Origin: Ryuthela nishihirai
Taxonomy: Eukaryota; Arthropoda; Arachnida; Araneae; Heptathelidae
Assembly (NCBI GenBank): GCA_038380435.1
Contig: JAWZYU010000034.1
Coordinates: forward strand, 37,324,901-37,388,900
Length of the DNA stretch: 64,000 nt
Reading direction: 5' to 3'
In this document: positions 1-10,235 of the stretch, in pieces
Position numbering within the stretch: position 1 is the first letter of the stretch
Layout of the letters: the number at the start of each line of letters is the position of its first letter
Translations under genes and position numbers: made by a program
The notes under the pieces: generated by a model
Database searches by the model: none
Told to the model about the DNA's origin: nothing
What the model saw: only the letters and a program-made list of their open reading frames with translations

Positions 1-287
1 ACCCACTGGAACAGCTGTTGGGAGACAGATGGTAACCTCCTGTCAAGGCCATCCAGCGTGTTCTTTAACGTGCACAGGGTATAGCTCTCCCGCACACGGG
101 CCACGGCTTAACGTCTCATCCGACGGACGGCGGCCTTTCCAAGCCCATCGGTGTCCCCTACTGACTGTGGGCAGGGCGGGGGAATTTTGCGGAGATAAAT
201 CTCAACGCTGACCCAGCTGGGACTCGAACCTGGGAACTACAGATTATGAGCCTGGCACGCTACCAACTGAGCCACCCCCATCCCGCC
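1..287 (-). mobile_element. SINE-A copy, cut by window start
   Basis: Reverse-strand copy of the commonest repeat in the window. Its 5' tRNA-like head lies at the right end: the reverse strand reads ggctcagttggtagcg (A box) and then ggttcgagtcccagctg (B box). The central block with ttctttaacgtgcacaggg is well preserved. The 3' part lies beyond the window start. Its 5' end directly abuts an incomplete SINE-B, so it probably inserted into that SINE-B. Confidence 0.9.
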
Positions 288-434
288 TATCAGTTTATAT
301 GCCATAGTAAAAGGTCTGAGAGGATGGCAGGACCTCAGCAGAAAAACGACACAAACATCCATGCCTTATTCGGGGCTCGAACCCAGGTCCCTTAGATCAG
401 TAGCCAAGCATGCTAACCACTCGGCCACAGGATG
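288..434 (-). mobile_element. SINE-B copy, 3' part missing
   Basis: Reverse-strand copy of the second SINE family. The head is tRNA-Ser/Leu-like: read in reverse it has gccgagtggttagc-type A box and tgggttcgagccccg-type B box. The body motif atgccatagtaaaaggtctg is present. The usual 3' end (agcagctgcttgagggggta plus TATT repeats) is absent, and SINE-A sequence begins exactly at the break. Confidence 0.85.
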
Positions 435-530
435 ACTACTCTATTTATTAATATGAAAAAAAAAATACATGTATTTTAAATAATGAGTTGCCCATTTTTG
501 TTTGTAGGCATCGTTAGTTGTGTTATGACA

Positions 531-1694
531 TACACCAATCAGTGTCACATGCCAAGGTCACGAATAATACCTGGGTCAGAGCTATCACAGGCAGTATTTC
601 GTTTTGTCTCAACATGGGAAAAGCAAAGGATTTATCTGATTTCGACAAAGGCCAGATCATTACAGCAAGACACCTTGGTAAGAGCATCTGTGAAACAGTG
701 ATGCTGGTAGGCGGCTCATGCTATGCAGCAGTTAGTACCTATCAATACAGGCGATATCAAACAGGCGATATTTCGAGCCATTGACAAGGCATGGGCTGGA
801 CATGCTTCATTGGTGCCAGAGGTCAGCGCAGGCTATCTCTTCTGCAGCACAGGAGGCTACTGTGGCTGACATTACCCATAATTTCAATTGTGGTAAAGGG
901 CCCAATGTGTCCGAAAACACAGTTCATTGTAAGCTCATAGATATGGGTTTCTGCAGATTCGTGTGTCTATGCTCACAGCCATTCACCATCGTCAATGCTT
1001 GCAGTAGGCACGCAATCATTGACATTGGACCATAGGAGACTGGAAGAGGGTCACATGGTCAGACGAATCCTGTTTTCTGTTACACCATGTGGATGGACAA
1101 GGTCATGTGCGACATTTACCTACGTTCCCCAAGAAACTACCTTGGGGAACACTACGGAAGCCTCACCTGGACACACTGTGGGATGGATCCAAGTGGCTGG
1201 AGGGAGTGTGATGGTCTGGGCAATATTTTCTTGGGGAACACTTGGACCAATTATCCCTGTAGAGCAAACTCTGACAGCTGTCATCTACCTGAACATCGTG
1301 GCTGACCAAGTACACCCCTTTATGACAACTGTATTCCTTGGCAGAGATGGCATCTTTCAACAAGATGCCTCATGTCACACTGCAAAGGTTCAGGAATGGT
1401 TCCTAGAATATGAGGAATTCCATTTATTGCCATGGCTCCTAAATTCGCTGGGCATGAATCTTATCGAGTATTTGTGGTTTGAGTTGGAGAAATGGGTACA
1501 AGCAGCATCACTCCAACCACATAATTTATGGGAACTGCGGGATCTTCTGTTGCAGTTATGGTATCAAATATCAAGTGACACCTACGAACGTCTTGTTGAA
1601 TCTATGCCTCATTGGGTGAGAGCTCTTTTGGCAGCAAGAGGAGGACCTACATCATATTGGGTAGTTGGTTTTAATATTTTGGCTGATCAGTGTA
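531..1694 (+). mobile_element. Decayed Tc1-like DNA transposon
   Basis: About 1.16 kb, the usual size of a Tc1 element. The right end (ggctgatcagtgta at 1681-1694) is an inverted match to Tc1-type termini starting tacactgatcagcc. The left end near 531 (tacaccaatcag) is a weaker match, so that boundary is uncertain. It encloses a broken transposase gene. Confidence 0.7.
614..1660 (+). pseudogene. Tc1-like transposase pseudogene
   Basis: Would encode a DD34E cut-and-paste transposase. The N-terminus reads MGKAKDLSDFDKGQI, a typical Tc1 helix-turn-helix start, in one frame to about 780. The middle (VSENTVHCKLIDMGF) is in a second frame. The first catalytic Asp is in TWSDESCFLL near 1050. The second Asp is in FQQDASCHTA near 1350-1380, and the catalytic Glu is in MNLIEYLWFELE near 1455, where the family usually has NPIE. 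At least two frameshifts and internal stops separate these motifs. The reading frame continues into the right terminal repeat. It is a dead relic, not a host gene. Confidence 0.85.
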
Positions 1695-1782
1695 TGCAAC
1701 CTTTTGAAGATGCTTGTAATGATAATGTAGATAAAATATTAAATTTGGGTGCATTTTCAAGAAAAAATCTTTAAATGTTTCT

Positions 1783-1866
1783 AAAATGGAGGGGAAAATG
1801 TTATACTGCAATGGGATTTCAGTCTCTTACCCATCCCTCCCTTTCATTTTTTTCTAGATCCCAGCC
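1783..1866. repeat. Interspersed repeat R1
   Basis: Contains ggaaaatgttatactgcaat followed by cagtctcttaccc and a pyrimidine-rich end with ttttttctagatc. The same order of motifs occurs at 9403-9533 and 25600-25715, so this is a dispersed repeat of unknown class. Confidence 0.55.
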
Positions 1867-2172
1867 TAAATATATATGTGATTTCTGTATTCGCAACTGC
1901 ACTCATCAAGGAACAGTTTGACCTAAATATTTCTACCTTAAAGAAAGATCATTACGATAAGATTACGCCCCTTATCATTACGATAAGATTACCCCCCCCC
2001 CAATTCCTCCAGAAAAAATTCTTGACCTCTATGAATGTCACAATATATCTAAGGGTTGGGCTGCTAAATTTCTTGTATGCAATAAATAATAAATCAGAGT
2101 TAGAGATGAGTTCATACTCAAATTTTCCAGCCTGACTGATGAACTAGAGAGTGCCTTACTAAAATATTTGAC
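1867..2172. other. AT-rich, short tandem repeat only
   Basis: No gene seen. A 19-bp motif, atcattacgataagattac, occurs twice at 1948-1966 and 1974-1992 and is followed by a C run. Confidence 0.5.
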
Positions 2173-2637
2173 AATTTAACTTCGAAGCTCTATGACTTCT
2201 AAAACATGTATTTAATGGGAAAATGTGACTGCAGATAAATATCATAATCAAACCTATTTAAATATCTATTTTCAACAATATTTGTTGTGTTTAAAGAGTT
2301 ATGGAAGCTGGAAAGTTACGCAACAGTATTGCAATACGAAAATTTTCCTCAGAAATGAATTAAAACTTAAATGATGAGTATTCTTTCAAACCATTTAGTG
2401 AAATATATATGCAGTTTAGAAGTTTGCATAATAATTATTTCAATATGAGATAATTAGGAATGATTTTTATTAAACGATAATTTATTTTTAAATATCCCAA
2501 TTTCCGTAACTCTTCAAATACAAAATGAATATTGTTGAAAACTGAGATTTAAATAGATTTGATTACGATCTTTATCTTCAGTCACATTTTTCCATTAAAT
2601 GCATATTTTAGAAGTTATAGGGATTCAAAGTTAGATT
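2173..2637. mobile_element. MITE-like foldback with ~125-bp inverted arms
   Basis: The left arm (2173-2300) is an imperfect inverted copy of the right arm (about 2507-2637). Examples: acttctaaaacatgtattta pairs with the complement of taaatgcatattttagaagt, and tttcaacaatatttgttg matches the reverse complement of aatgaatattgttgaaaa. There is no coding capacity. Relatives lie at 5765-6100 and 17571-17750. This fits a non-autonomous DNA transposon (MITE); its autonomous partner is not visible. Confidence 0.65.
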
Positions 2638-2675
2638 TCTATTTATACAATATGGAAATTCTCTAATATTTTGAG

Positions 2676-3064
2676 GGACAGGGGTGGCTCAGTCGGTAGC
2701 GCACCAGGCTCGTAATCTGCAGTTCCCAGGTTCGAGTCCCAGCTGAGTCAGCGTCGAGATTTATCTCTGCAAAATTCCCCGCCCTGCCCACGGTCAGTAG
2801 GGGACACCGATGGGCTTGGAAAGGCCGCCGTCCGTCAGATGGGATGTTAAGCCGTGGCCCCGTGTGTGGGAGAGACATACCTTGTGCACGTTAAAGAACA
2901 CGCTGGATGGCCTTGACGGGAGGCTACCATCTGTCTCCCAACAGCTGTTCCAGTGGGTCCCCTCCCCCAACCTTCTCTGAGCCTTCGGGGTCCATGTGAC
3001 CTGGCAATTTAGCCCATGGTGTGCAAAAAAGTGCCGCTCAGAGGCAAAACAACCAACCAACCAA
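2676..3064 (+). mobile_element. SINE-A, full length with 15-bp TSD
   Basis: Complete forward-strand copy and a good reference for the family. It has the A box (gtggctcagtcggtagcgc), the B box (ggttcgagtcccagctg), and a conserved centre including gttaagccgtggcccc and gtgcacgttaaagaacacg. The 3' part is ccatttagcccatg-like, and the tail is (AACC)n. It is flanked by perfect direct repeats ctctaatattttgag at 2661-2675 and 3065-3079. The head resembles a tRNA (Met or Thr-like anticodon loop, ctcgtaa). Length is 389 bp. Confidence 0.95.
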
Positions 3065-3079
3065 CTCTAATATTTTGAG

Positions 3080-3581
3080 CTAAGGCAGTGTATTTTGATA
3101 ATTACTAAGCTCAGTTAGAGAGAAAAAAAACTGACACAGGTACAAAACATGCAGACAGAGAAATTAATGTCCCTAAACATTTTTTTTAATTAGTTTTATT
3201 ATAGTCCATTAGAAACTAAATTATATGGAAACAAAATCACAATACTATTTGGAACTAAAAATACTCTTATTGAAATACCTAAGAATAAAAATTTAAATAG
3301 TGTTTATTAAGTATATTACTAAACAATGCTTAAAGAATGAAATTATAATAAAAATGATATAATTACAGGTGTAATATATAGAATACATAGAGAGCTGTTA
3401 TATCACAACTAGAAACAAAATTAGAAATTGATGTTATGACAGACAGAGCTATTTCAAGCATATCTCAGACCCGAACTTGTCTAGAAGTTTAATCTGGAGC
3501 AAAGACGTTTTAAATATGGCATTGATTCTCAAACTGAAAAAGCCATTTTATACGAATCTTTTCCAGGATACTTATACTTAC
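3080..3581. other. AT-rich probable intron sequence
   Basis: No recognisable repeat or coding signal. It follows exon 3582-3688 on the reverse strand and is read as the next intron. Confidence 0.4.
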
Positions 3582-3688
3582 CTAAATTCTCTCTGATCTG
3601 GTAAAGGAAATGATCTTTTCGACAGTCTAAAGGTTTCCTTGCTCCTAGAAGACACTTGTGCCTTATCACAATAGGTTCTGATGTTGTC
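3582..3688 (-). CDS. Host gene exon (unrecognised gene, exon d)
   Basis: Reverse-strand exon of 107 bp. It is preceded by the acceptor tttttattccacag and followed by the donor gtaagtataag. One base completes a split codon, then 35 codons are open, then one base remains. Residues include EPIVIRHKCLLGARKPLDC and ending RKDHFLYQIRENL. The leading phase fits exactly the two bases (AG) left by the exon at 8348-8529, giving an Arg codon across the junction. Composition is less AT-rich than the flanks. I do not recognise the family. The confidence reflects splice signals plus phase agreement, not homology. Confidence 0.7.
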
Positions 3689-3822
3689 CTGTGGAATAAA
3701 AATGTCATATTAAAAATATAGGGCTTTGTTTTAGACAATATTTGGTAAATAACAGCTATGTATTACAATAGGATTTTGCTAACTTTATACAGCTGAATAA
3801 TTTTGTTTTCCAAAACATAAAT

Positions 3823-3949
3823 GCACTGAGTGGAATTCGAACCCAAATCTCCCAGAAGCATACTAGACATCATAACAGCTAATTATTTCAAGTATTTCTT
3901 GTCTACAGGATATTTTTCTGTGATACTTTATTGCTGAAATATAAATGCA
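3823..3949 (-). mobile_element. SINE-C-like tRNA-derived repeat, decayed
   Basis: The reverse strand has a B box, gggttcgaattccactc, and an A-box-like stretch. The tail part tctgtgatactttattgctg matches ccagtgatactttattactg in the copy at 9132-9330. It is a third, low-copy tRNA-derived repeat family. Confidence 0.5.
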
Positions 3950-4109
3950 TATTAAAAAAAATGAAAAAGTATTAACTTTCATTTTTATTCAATCTTATAA
4001 CAAGTCATTTATTATGCAGTACTTTATTGCTTTTAAATAAGGAAAATATCAAATTACCAATAGACATTAAAATATATCCCCCACTTTAAAGTGCTGGTAC
4101 AAACATAAA

Positions 4110-4470
4110 TTTTCACTGCTGTACAAGGAGAGGCTTTTAATTGCAGTTTCCCAGGTTCGAATCTCAACTGTACCAGTGTTGAGATTTATCTCCATTAACT
4201 TCTATTCCATCCTTGGTGAGAAAGGGGACAGTAATGGGCCTGAAAAGGTTCCTCTCTGTTGATACGATGTTAAGCTGTGGCCCCATATGCTAGAGACCCA
4301 TACCTCGTACATATTAAATGACACGTTGGATGCCCTCGACAAGAAACTTTCAGCTCTTTCCTAACATCTGTAGAATGGGTCCTCTGGTCCGAACCTTATC
4401 TGAGCCCTTGTGATTGGCCATTTAGCCCATTTTGTGCAAAATATTGCTCTCAGAGGTAAAATTACCCTAC
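4110..4470 (+). mobile_element. SINE-A, old degraded copy
   Basis: Recognisable through cccaggttcgaatctcaact, tgagatttatctcc, gatgttaagctgtggcccc and the 3' block gccatttagcccattttgtg. Many substitutions and small gaps mark it as old. The A-box half of the head is missing. Confidence 0.75.
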
Positions 4471-5544
4471 TCAACGTTGTGCACTTTAAAGTGTGCACCA
4501 ACATTTGATACGTTATTGTACAAGGGGCAACTGTGAAGTGCACTTGGAAAATTCACCTTAAACTTGTTTGTGGTTGAATTGTGTATTTTGCATTCAAATA
4601 TGCAGTAATAAATGTTGTAACCCTCCAAACGATTGTTAAACTTCTTCTCTTTAGACCTTTTTGATTGATCCAAATTTAACCAAACTTTCTGGATAGTATT
4701 GGGCGCCAGACAATATTAACTTACCAAATAAAGTTAAATGAGGGTTCGCTAAGTATACGGGTGTTACTTATTGAGTAAGAAATCAAAAGATTGTCAAATT
4801 ATTAAAGTTAAATCTTAATAAAAAAATTATTATTGCTCAAAAGAAAAAAATAGCAAAGTTAAAATATTTCATACAAAAAACAAAGTTTATTTCGAAAAAA
4901 AATCAAGACTCACCAAATAAACTGATGAATACAAAAGTCTTAGCATCTAAAAGCTCCATCTCTAAATACAAGTCCAAAAAAACTGACTTCCTTTTACTGA
5001 CATTTTCTCATTACTGACTAACTATCTACTATCATTACTATTACTGGCTCCATGACCTAATGTCGCTACCTTGAATATATGATTATATTTTATATTTATA
5101 TTCCCATCATGCAACTGACGTGTATGTGTTGCATGCTGGGAAAAACATTTGCATAAACTTACCATCACATGCTCTCACGCTACACGCAAGAGGGGGCATG
5201 TCCTTACGCATGCATTAGTGGCTGTCAATCAAAAGTCGGAGTTGCACATGCACAACTCCTTTAGTGGATTGGAAAAAGGAAAAGTGAGAAGTCCAAATGA
5301 AATATATTTATAATTTTGGGGATTTAATAACTTAACATAAAGTAAAACTGGTGAAGTAAAAGTGAATGGTTGAACCATCACAATGTGACCAATGATTGGA
5401 TGCTTCAACACGAAAGAATAATAGAGTGTTGACATTTGAATTTGATCAAAGTATATACAGTATCGAGACATTAATTGATGGAAGTTTCTAACTTCGTCAT
5501 AGCACCAGTAAATAATTCATTAAATTGTCAGATGGAATTTTAAG
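4471..5544. other. No feature seen
   Basis: AT-rich sequence. No splice-bounded open frame and no family resemblance were found. Confidence 0.35.
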
Positions 5545-5735
5545 ATAAGGCCCTTTGTACAGGACAGCCATACCATGTGTAAGTTACAGCACATGCAGGA
5601 TGGCCTTGACAAAAAACTTCCACAGTCTCCTTCCTTGTCTCCTAACAGCTATCCAGTGGGTTCCCAGCCCCTGGGATCCTTATGACCTTTCCATTTAGCC
5701 CATTCTATGCACAAAAGTGTCGCTTAGAGAAGAAG
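5545..5735 (+). mobile_element. SINE-A 3' fragment, degraded
   Basis: Matches the family from the central block (acagccataccatgtgtaag, gatggccttgac) to the 3' block (atttagcccattctatgcac). The head is absent. Confidence 0.65.
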
Positions 5736-5764
5736 GAAGCTGTGTTTTCAGCAGAAAACCTAAT

Positions 5765-6100
5765 TCGATGCTCCATAACTTGCAAAATAAGCTTTGAATC
5801 AGGCAATTAATCTGAAGATTAAAGATCCAAATTCGGAATTTCAACAATATTCTTCATAATTTAAAGAGTTACAGCAGCTGACGTTTTAAGAACAGCATTG
5901 CCAGTCAAAAGAATTGAACTCAAAACTTAATAACATCTATCATATCAACTCATTTACTACGATAAGAATTTCTCAAAGCTTGTCTAATTATTCCCTTAGT
6001 TGTCATCAATCTTTAAGGAAAGTTTTTCGATGAATGATAGTATTGTTAAATATTACAGTTTCCATAACTCTTTAAATTCTTAATTTTATCCATAGGTTCT
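5765..6100. mobile_element. Relative of the 2173-2637 MITE
   Basis: The shared order of motifs includes ctccataacttgcaaaata, ttcaacaatattcttcataa and tttaaagagttacagcagct. It ends with tttccataactctttaaatt, the inverted form of the inner arm. More diverged than the copy at 2173. Confidence 0.5.
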
Positions 6101-6135
6101 TTACTTTATAGGGTTGGTTATTTTATCCATGAACA

Positions 6136-6275
6136 CTTGCAATGGGTTGAATGGTTAGATCACAAGGACAAGGTTGGGTAAAGGGCTCCACAAGATAGCT
6201 GTTGCAAGACAAAATTCCTGTTAATGCCATCCAGTACATTCTTTAATGCACAAAGTATAATGTCCCACCCAATAC
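6136..6275 (-). mobile_element. SINE-A 3' fragment, degraded
   Basis: Contains gttagatcacaaggacaagg, tagctgttgcaagaca and ccatccagtacattctttaa, corresponding to the 3' half of SINE-A in reverse orientation. Confidence 0.55.
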
Positions 6276-6532
6276 AGAAAATGTGTATTTCCATTTTTAA
6301 GTTTATTAGTGATTTATATGTCATGCATTTGTTTGGATATGGAATTTAATCAGTGGGAGAGACTGGCATTTCCTTTCTGAGATACAAGATTCACATTAAA
6401 AGTGAATGGCTGGCAGGGTGGCATCTGCACCACACAACCTAATTCTAGGAATAAGTTCAGCCCAAACTCACAGAATCAATACAGAAAAAAGCCATAAAAT
6501 AATCAAGTGAAAATGATGATTGGGAAAAAGAG

Positions 6533-6910
6533 GGTTGTGTTGTTTGTGTTGTTTTACCTCTGAGCAGCACTTTTTTGCACACCATGGGCTAAATGGCCAG
6601 ATCACATGGACCCCGAAGGCTCAGAGCAGGTTGGGGGAGGGGACCCACTGGAACAGCTGTTGGGAGACAGATGGTAGCCTCCCATCAAGGCCATCCAGCG
6701 TGTTCTTTAACATGCAGGGTATGGCTCTCCCGCACACGGGGCCACGGCTTAATGTCCCATCCGACGGACGGCGGCCTTTCCAAGCCCAACGGTGTCCCCT
6801 ACTGACCGTGGGCAGAGCGGGGAATTTTGCGGAGATAAATCTCAACGCTGACCCAGCTGGGACTCGAACCTGGGAACTACAGATTACGAGCCTGGCCCGC
6901 TACCGACTGT
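6533..6910 (-). mobile_element. SINE-A, well preserved, 5' end trimmed
   Basis: Close to consensus from the tail (tgttttacctctgagcagc) to the tRNA-like head, where it stops at ctaccgactg, about 20 bp short of the usual 5' end. Open frames on both strands inside it are by-products of its GC-rich sequence, not genes. Confidence 0.9.
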
Positions 6911-7159
6911 GATTCGACTATGACTCTAAAATTTTGATATCCCCAAGAAGCTTTCAATAAAGATTATGCTAGAGTCAACATTTCATGTCACACTGTTTTG
7001 TGTAACATCTGTTGGAATCAACATTCAGTTCAAAGAATGATGCAGGAAAATAAGGAAAGCAAGGAAGTTATGAAGATCGGTGCACATATTTCAGATTAAG
7101 AACAATCCATTACAGAAGTGACCAGCAGTATCATTACAGGTTGGTGTGGTAGATTCAGG

Positions 7160-7300
7160 GTTCCTTACACATTTGGTACAGCAGTGTCTTGATCCCTTAC
7201 ACATTTGGCTTGGCAGTGTCAGAATTCTTTATATATTTGGCACAAAAGTTCCAGAATCCCTTACATATTTGGTGAAGCAGTGTTAGGATCCCTTACACAG
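7160..7300. repeat. Four-unit minisatellite, period ~33-36 bp
   Basis: The motif ccttacacatttgg, followed by a cagtgt-type segment and a gatcc/gaattc end, recurs four times (near 7163, 7195, 7228 and 7258), with a fifth start at 7290. Units differ by several bases, so it is an old tandem array. Confidence 0.65.
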
Positions 7301-7307
7301 TCTATGG

Positions 7308-7388
7308 CTTAGCCATGGGTTGGAAAACCAATGGACATTAGCCTTTCAAAGCCCACTGGTGTTCCCTTTCTCACCAAGCATAGGGTGA
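7308..7388 (-). mobile_element. SINE-A fragment
   Basis: Short decayed piece with ttcaaagcccactggtgttc and the following cctttctcacc, matching the middle of SINE-A. A younger SINE-A inserted at its right side. Confidence 0.5.
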
Positions 7389-7403
7389 AGATTAGCAAAG
7401 GTT

Positions 7404-7789
7404 GGATTGGATTGTTTTACCTCTGAGCGGCACTTTTTTGCACACCATGGGCTAAATGGCACAGTTACATGGACCCCGAAGGCTCAGAGAAGGTTGGGAG
7501 AGGGGACCCACTGGAACAGCTGTTGGGATACAGATGGTAGCCTCCCGTTAAGGCCATCCAGCGTGTTCTTTAATGTGCACAGGGTACGGCTCTCCCACAC
7601 ACGGGGCCACGGCTTAACGTCCCATCTGACGGACAGCGGCCTTTCCAAGCCCATCGGTGTCCCCTACTGACCGTGGGCAGGGCGGGAAATTTTGTGGAGA
7701 TAAATCTCAACGCTGACCCAGCTGGGACTCGAACCTGGGAACTACAGATTACAAGCCTGGCGCGCTACCGACTGAGCCACCCCCGCCCC
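7404..7789 (-). mobile_element. SINE-A, young, 15-bp TSD
   Basis: Full-length reverse-strand copy flanked by perfect 15-bp repeats, agattagcaaaggtt, at 7389-7403 and 7790-7804. A 87-codon open frame antisense to the SINE (7407-7670) recurs in other copies and is not a gene. Confidence 0.95.
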
Positions 7790-7907
7790 AGATTAGCAAA
7801 GGTTTTAGTACAAGAAGAGCAGGGACTTGAACCTGGGAGCATCATGTAAAACATAGGGGGAGGAGGTATTATCTAGTTGTAGGCCTGATACTACCAACTA
7901 AGCCAGT

Positions 7908-8291
7908 TGGTTGGGTTGTTTTACCTCTGAGCGGCACTTTTTTGCACACAATGGGCTAAATGGCCAGGTCACATGGACCCCGAAGGCTCAGAGAAGGTTG
8001 GGGGAGGGGACCCACTGGAACAGCTGTTGGGAGACAGATGGTAGCCTCCCGTCAAGGCCATCCAGCGTGTTCTTTAACGTGCACAGGGTATGGCTCTCCC
8101 GCACACGGGGCCACGGCTTAACGTCCCATCCGACGGACGGCGACCTTTCCAAACCCATCGGTGTCCCATACTGACCGTGGGCAGGGCGGGGAATTTTGCA
8201 GAGATAAATCTCAATGCTGACCCAGCTGGGACTCGAACCTGAGAACTACAGATTACGAGCCTGGCGCGCTACCGACTGAGCCACCCCCGCC
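7908..8291 (-). mobile_element. SINE-A, young, 14-bp TSD
   Basis: Full-length copy with direct repeats ccaactaagccagt at 7894-7907 and 8292-8305. It lies 104 bp right of the previous copy's TSD in the same orientation. The separate TSDs show two independent insertions rather than a duplication. Confidence 0.95.
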
Positions 8292-8347
8292 CCAACTAAG
8301 CCAGTAGTTTGATATAAATCTGTTACAGAATATCTATGTTGTCTTAC

Positions 8348-8529
8348 CTTGGTCGCTGCAGGAGTCCTCTGTTCTCTTGATCCATTGGTTCCATCATGTG
8401 ATCCAGGGCTTCTGCCACCCTCTCTACTACATCACCAGCTGTAGTCCTCTCATCCACATGCACAGGAATGCTGGGCATGCGCAACGAGGAAATGTGTACT
8501 CGGATCACAGTTGCAGGGGATGCAATATC
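8348..8529 (-). CDS. Host gene exon (unrecognised gene, exon c)
   Basis: Reverse-strand exon of 182 bp between the acceptor attcatcttcag and donor gtaagac. It starts in phase 0, has 60 open codons and leaves two bases (AG). It encodes ATVIRVHISSLRMPSIPVHV, then VDERTTAGDVVERVAEALDH and an acidic stretch ending GLLQRPR. The segment could be a small beta-grasp domain: Ras-association domains often carry a VDER-like strand followed by a helix such as DVVERVAEAL. That is pattern-based inference only. It joins in phase upstream to 8689-8745 and downstream to 3582-3688. GC content and codon use differ from the AT-rich introns. Confidence 0.75.
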
Positions 8530-8688
8530 CTGAAGATGAATACAAATTAACAGTAAGATAACATGAATTAGCAATCAGACTATTTAAAAATTCTCAATGT
8601 GAAATATTGTGGAAATTACTGCTTTAAGGAACAATATTTTGTTAATTTTGTTTTGTCTTTGAATATTTCTAACTAAAGAGTTTCTTAC

Positions 8689-8745
8689 CTCTTTTATAGT
8701 TTTAATTTTGTCAGCTTTTGCTTTCTTCCCATTTGGCCTCTTAGC
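8689..8745 (-). CDS. Host gene exon (unrecognised gene, exon b)
   Basis: A 57-bp exon of 19 whole codons on the reverse strand. The acceptor is ttttcttttcacag and the donor gtaagaaactc. It encodes a lysine-rich segment, AKRPNGKKAKADKIKTIKE. Phase 0 at both ends matches the phase-0 start of exon 8348-8529, only 159 bp away. Lys-rich DKIK stretches precede Ras-association domains in some adaptor proteins, but the match is too short to name a family. Confidence 0.65.
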
Positions 8746-9131
8746 CTGTGAAAAGAAAATTACGATTAATCGACTAATAATCGTTAGTGTATTACTGGCA
8801 AATTGATATTTTGAAAATTTATGGGAACAAAATAATTTTGAAGTCCTACATTATTACCTTATTTTCCTGGAATCTATTCGAAATTTAAACTGAAAGCTAA
8901 CAAATTATCTTCCAGATGCAACAAAATTGTAAAAATATCTGAAGTCTAGTTCATACATGAATTTTTTTTCTGTTGCTAAAATCTTGATATTTGATAAGAT
9001 AGCCAAATTCTGTAAGTAGATGAAGTAATCATGAAAAGATCTAGGGGGCATGCCCCCTTCTTTTCAGAATACTAATAAGCAGAATGCTAATAAGGGCAAC
9101 AGAGAAATAATTAATTGAAAAAATTTGGTTT

Positions 9132-9330
9132 TGCCCTGACTGGGATTCGAACGCACACCTCCCAGAAACATACCAGAATTGGTAACCATTACACCATCAG
9201 ATACTAATCATTTCTTTCAGCAATGTGACATATACACATTCTGCATATTGTCTATATCCCACATTATTGAAAGAAATGGTTATTCTCTGATGGACATTTT
9301 CCAGTGATACTTTATTACTGAAGGGTAACA
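9132..9330 (-). mobile_element. SINE-C-like tRNA-derived repeat with hairpin
   Basis: The reverse strand has a good A box (gatggtgtaatggttacc) and B box (gcgttcgaatcccagtc) spaced as in a tRNA. Upstream of the head, 9194-9227 and 9260-9293 form a 34-bp inverted repeat (ccatcagatactaatcattt pairs with aaatggttattctctgatgg). Its relative is at 3823-3949. Confidence 0.55.
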
Positions 9331-9402
9331 GAAGAAAAAAATTATGAGACTTATTTATATCTTATGCATTTTTAATAACATTAAAAAAAAAACTGTAAAA
9401 CG

Positions 9403-9533
9403 GAGGAGAAGTGTTATATTGTATTAGAAATTAAGTCTCTTGCCCCTCCCCCCTTTTTTTTTTGGCATTTTTCCCGACTCGATTGTGTTTCATGGGCTCC
9501 CCTCAATTTTTTTTCTAGATCTGGGCTTGTGAA
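9403..9533. repeat. Interspersed repeat R1
   Basis: Shares gtgttatattg, agtctcttgcccctcc and ttttttttctagatctgggc with the copies at 1783 and 25600. Confidence 0.5.
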
Positions 9534-9548
9534 AGACTGAAGCAGGGC

Positions 9549-9552
<4 letters not shown>

Positions 9553-9601
<49 letters not shown>
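9553..9601. repeat. 49-base poly-G tract
   Basis: Uninterrupted G run inside the left end of the hAT element, at the place where the other copy has only gg before caaggggg. A second run of about 20 G lies at 10350-10370 in the same element. Confidence 0.9.
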
Positions 9602-9603
<2 letters not shown>

Positions 9604-10090
9604 AGGGGGACTAGTGCATAGGGACCCGTCAGATTAAGTGACTCTTTACTTTTTCTTAGAAAAATTATTCTTAGTTAGGCTATATATCGATCCTATAAAA
9701 TTCCATAAGAACATTATTTGTTATAATATGCTTTTAAAAGAAACACTAGTTGGATTATGACATATTATCTCATTAACAATAGTTGAACGAATCATTTCTT
9801 AACATCTACTTTTGTCCGCGTTAACTTACAGCATTTGCTTGTATTTTCCCTGTTAACCACCCCACCCCTGCAGCAGTAGCAAAAGTTGGACTCTCCCAAA
9901 CCCAACCCATGTGATCAAGTATATTACATTGTTCATATTTTGAGTTCCAGTTACATCGTCTGTGGTCTGTGTGTCAGTGTTACAAATTATAACAGTTTAA
10001 AAGTCTCTTGTCAGCACATTTGTTTCACCATTTCATTGTCATTTGTTTAGTAAAATGATATATTCATTGGTGCTATAGTCTAACTGAACA

Positions 10091-10235
10091 ATGGACAAGT
10101 ATAAGCATAACTCAGGAGCTGAGAAGCACAAGGAGAGAAATAAAAAATTGAAAGTTATTAAGAAAGGGAGTAGAACTTTGTTTGAAGTCAGTGTAAAAGT
10201 GAATGTGGACAGTGAAGGTGCAAAAAATGCATGCC
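10091..10235 (+). pseudogene. hAT transposase N-terminal fragment
   Basis: An open start with MDKYKHNSGAEKHKERNKK and then KKGSRTLFE resembles the basic N-terminus of ZMYM1/TTF-type hAT transposases. From about 10160 the DNA matches the coding sequence at 26504-26570 in the longer element. Coding homology ends at the deletion junction, where a 19-bp perfect palindrome begins; the open frame runs on to 10330 through junction sequence. Confidence 0.7.

Noticed and set aside
2691..2762. tRNA-like heads of SINE-A and SINE-B read as tRNA genes
   Set aside because: A and B boxes are present but stems do not pair well and each head is joined to a SINE body.
8867..8899. Possible 32-bp exon between ctttcag and gtaata on the reverse strand
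   Set aside because: The only phase that could join exon 8689-8745 contains a stop codon.
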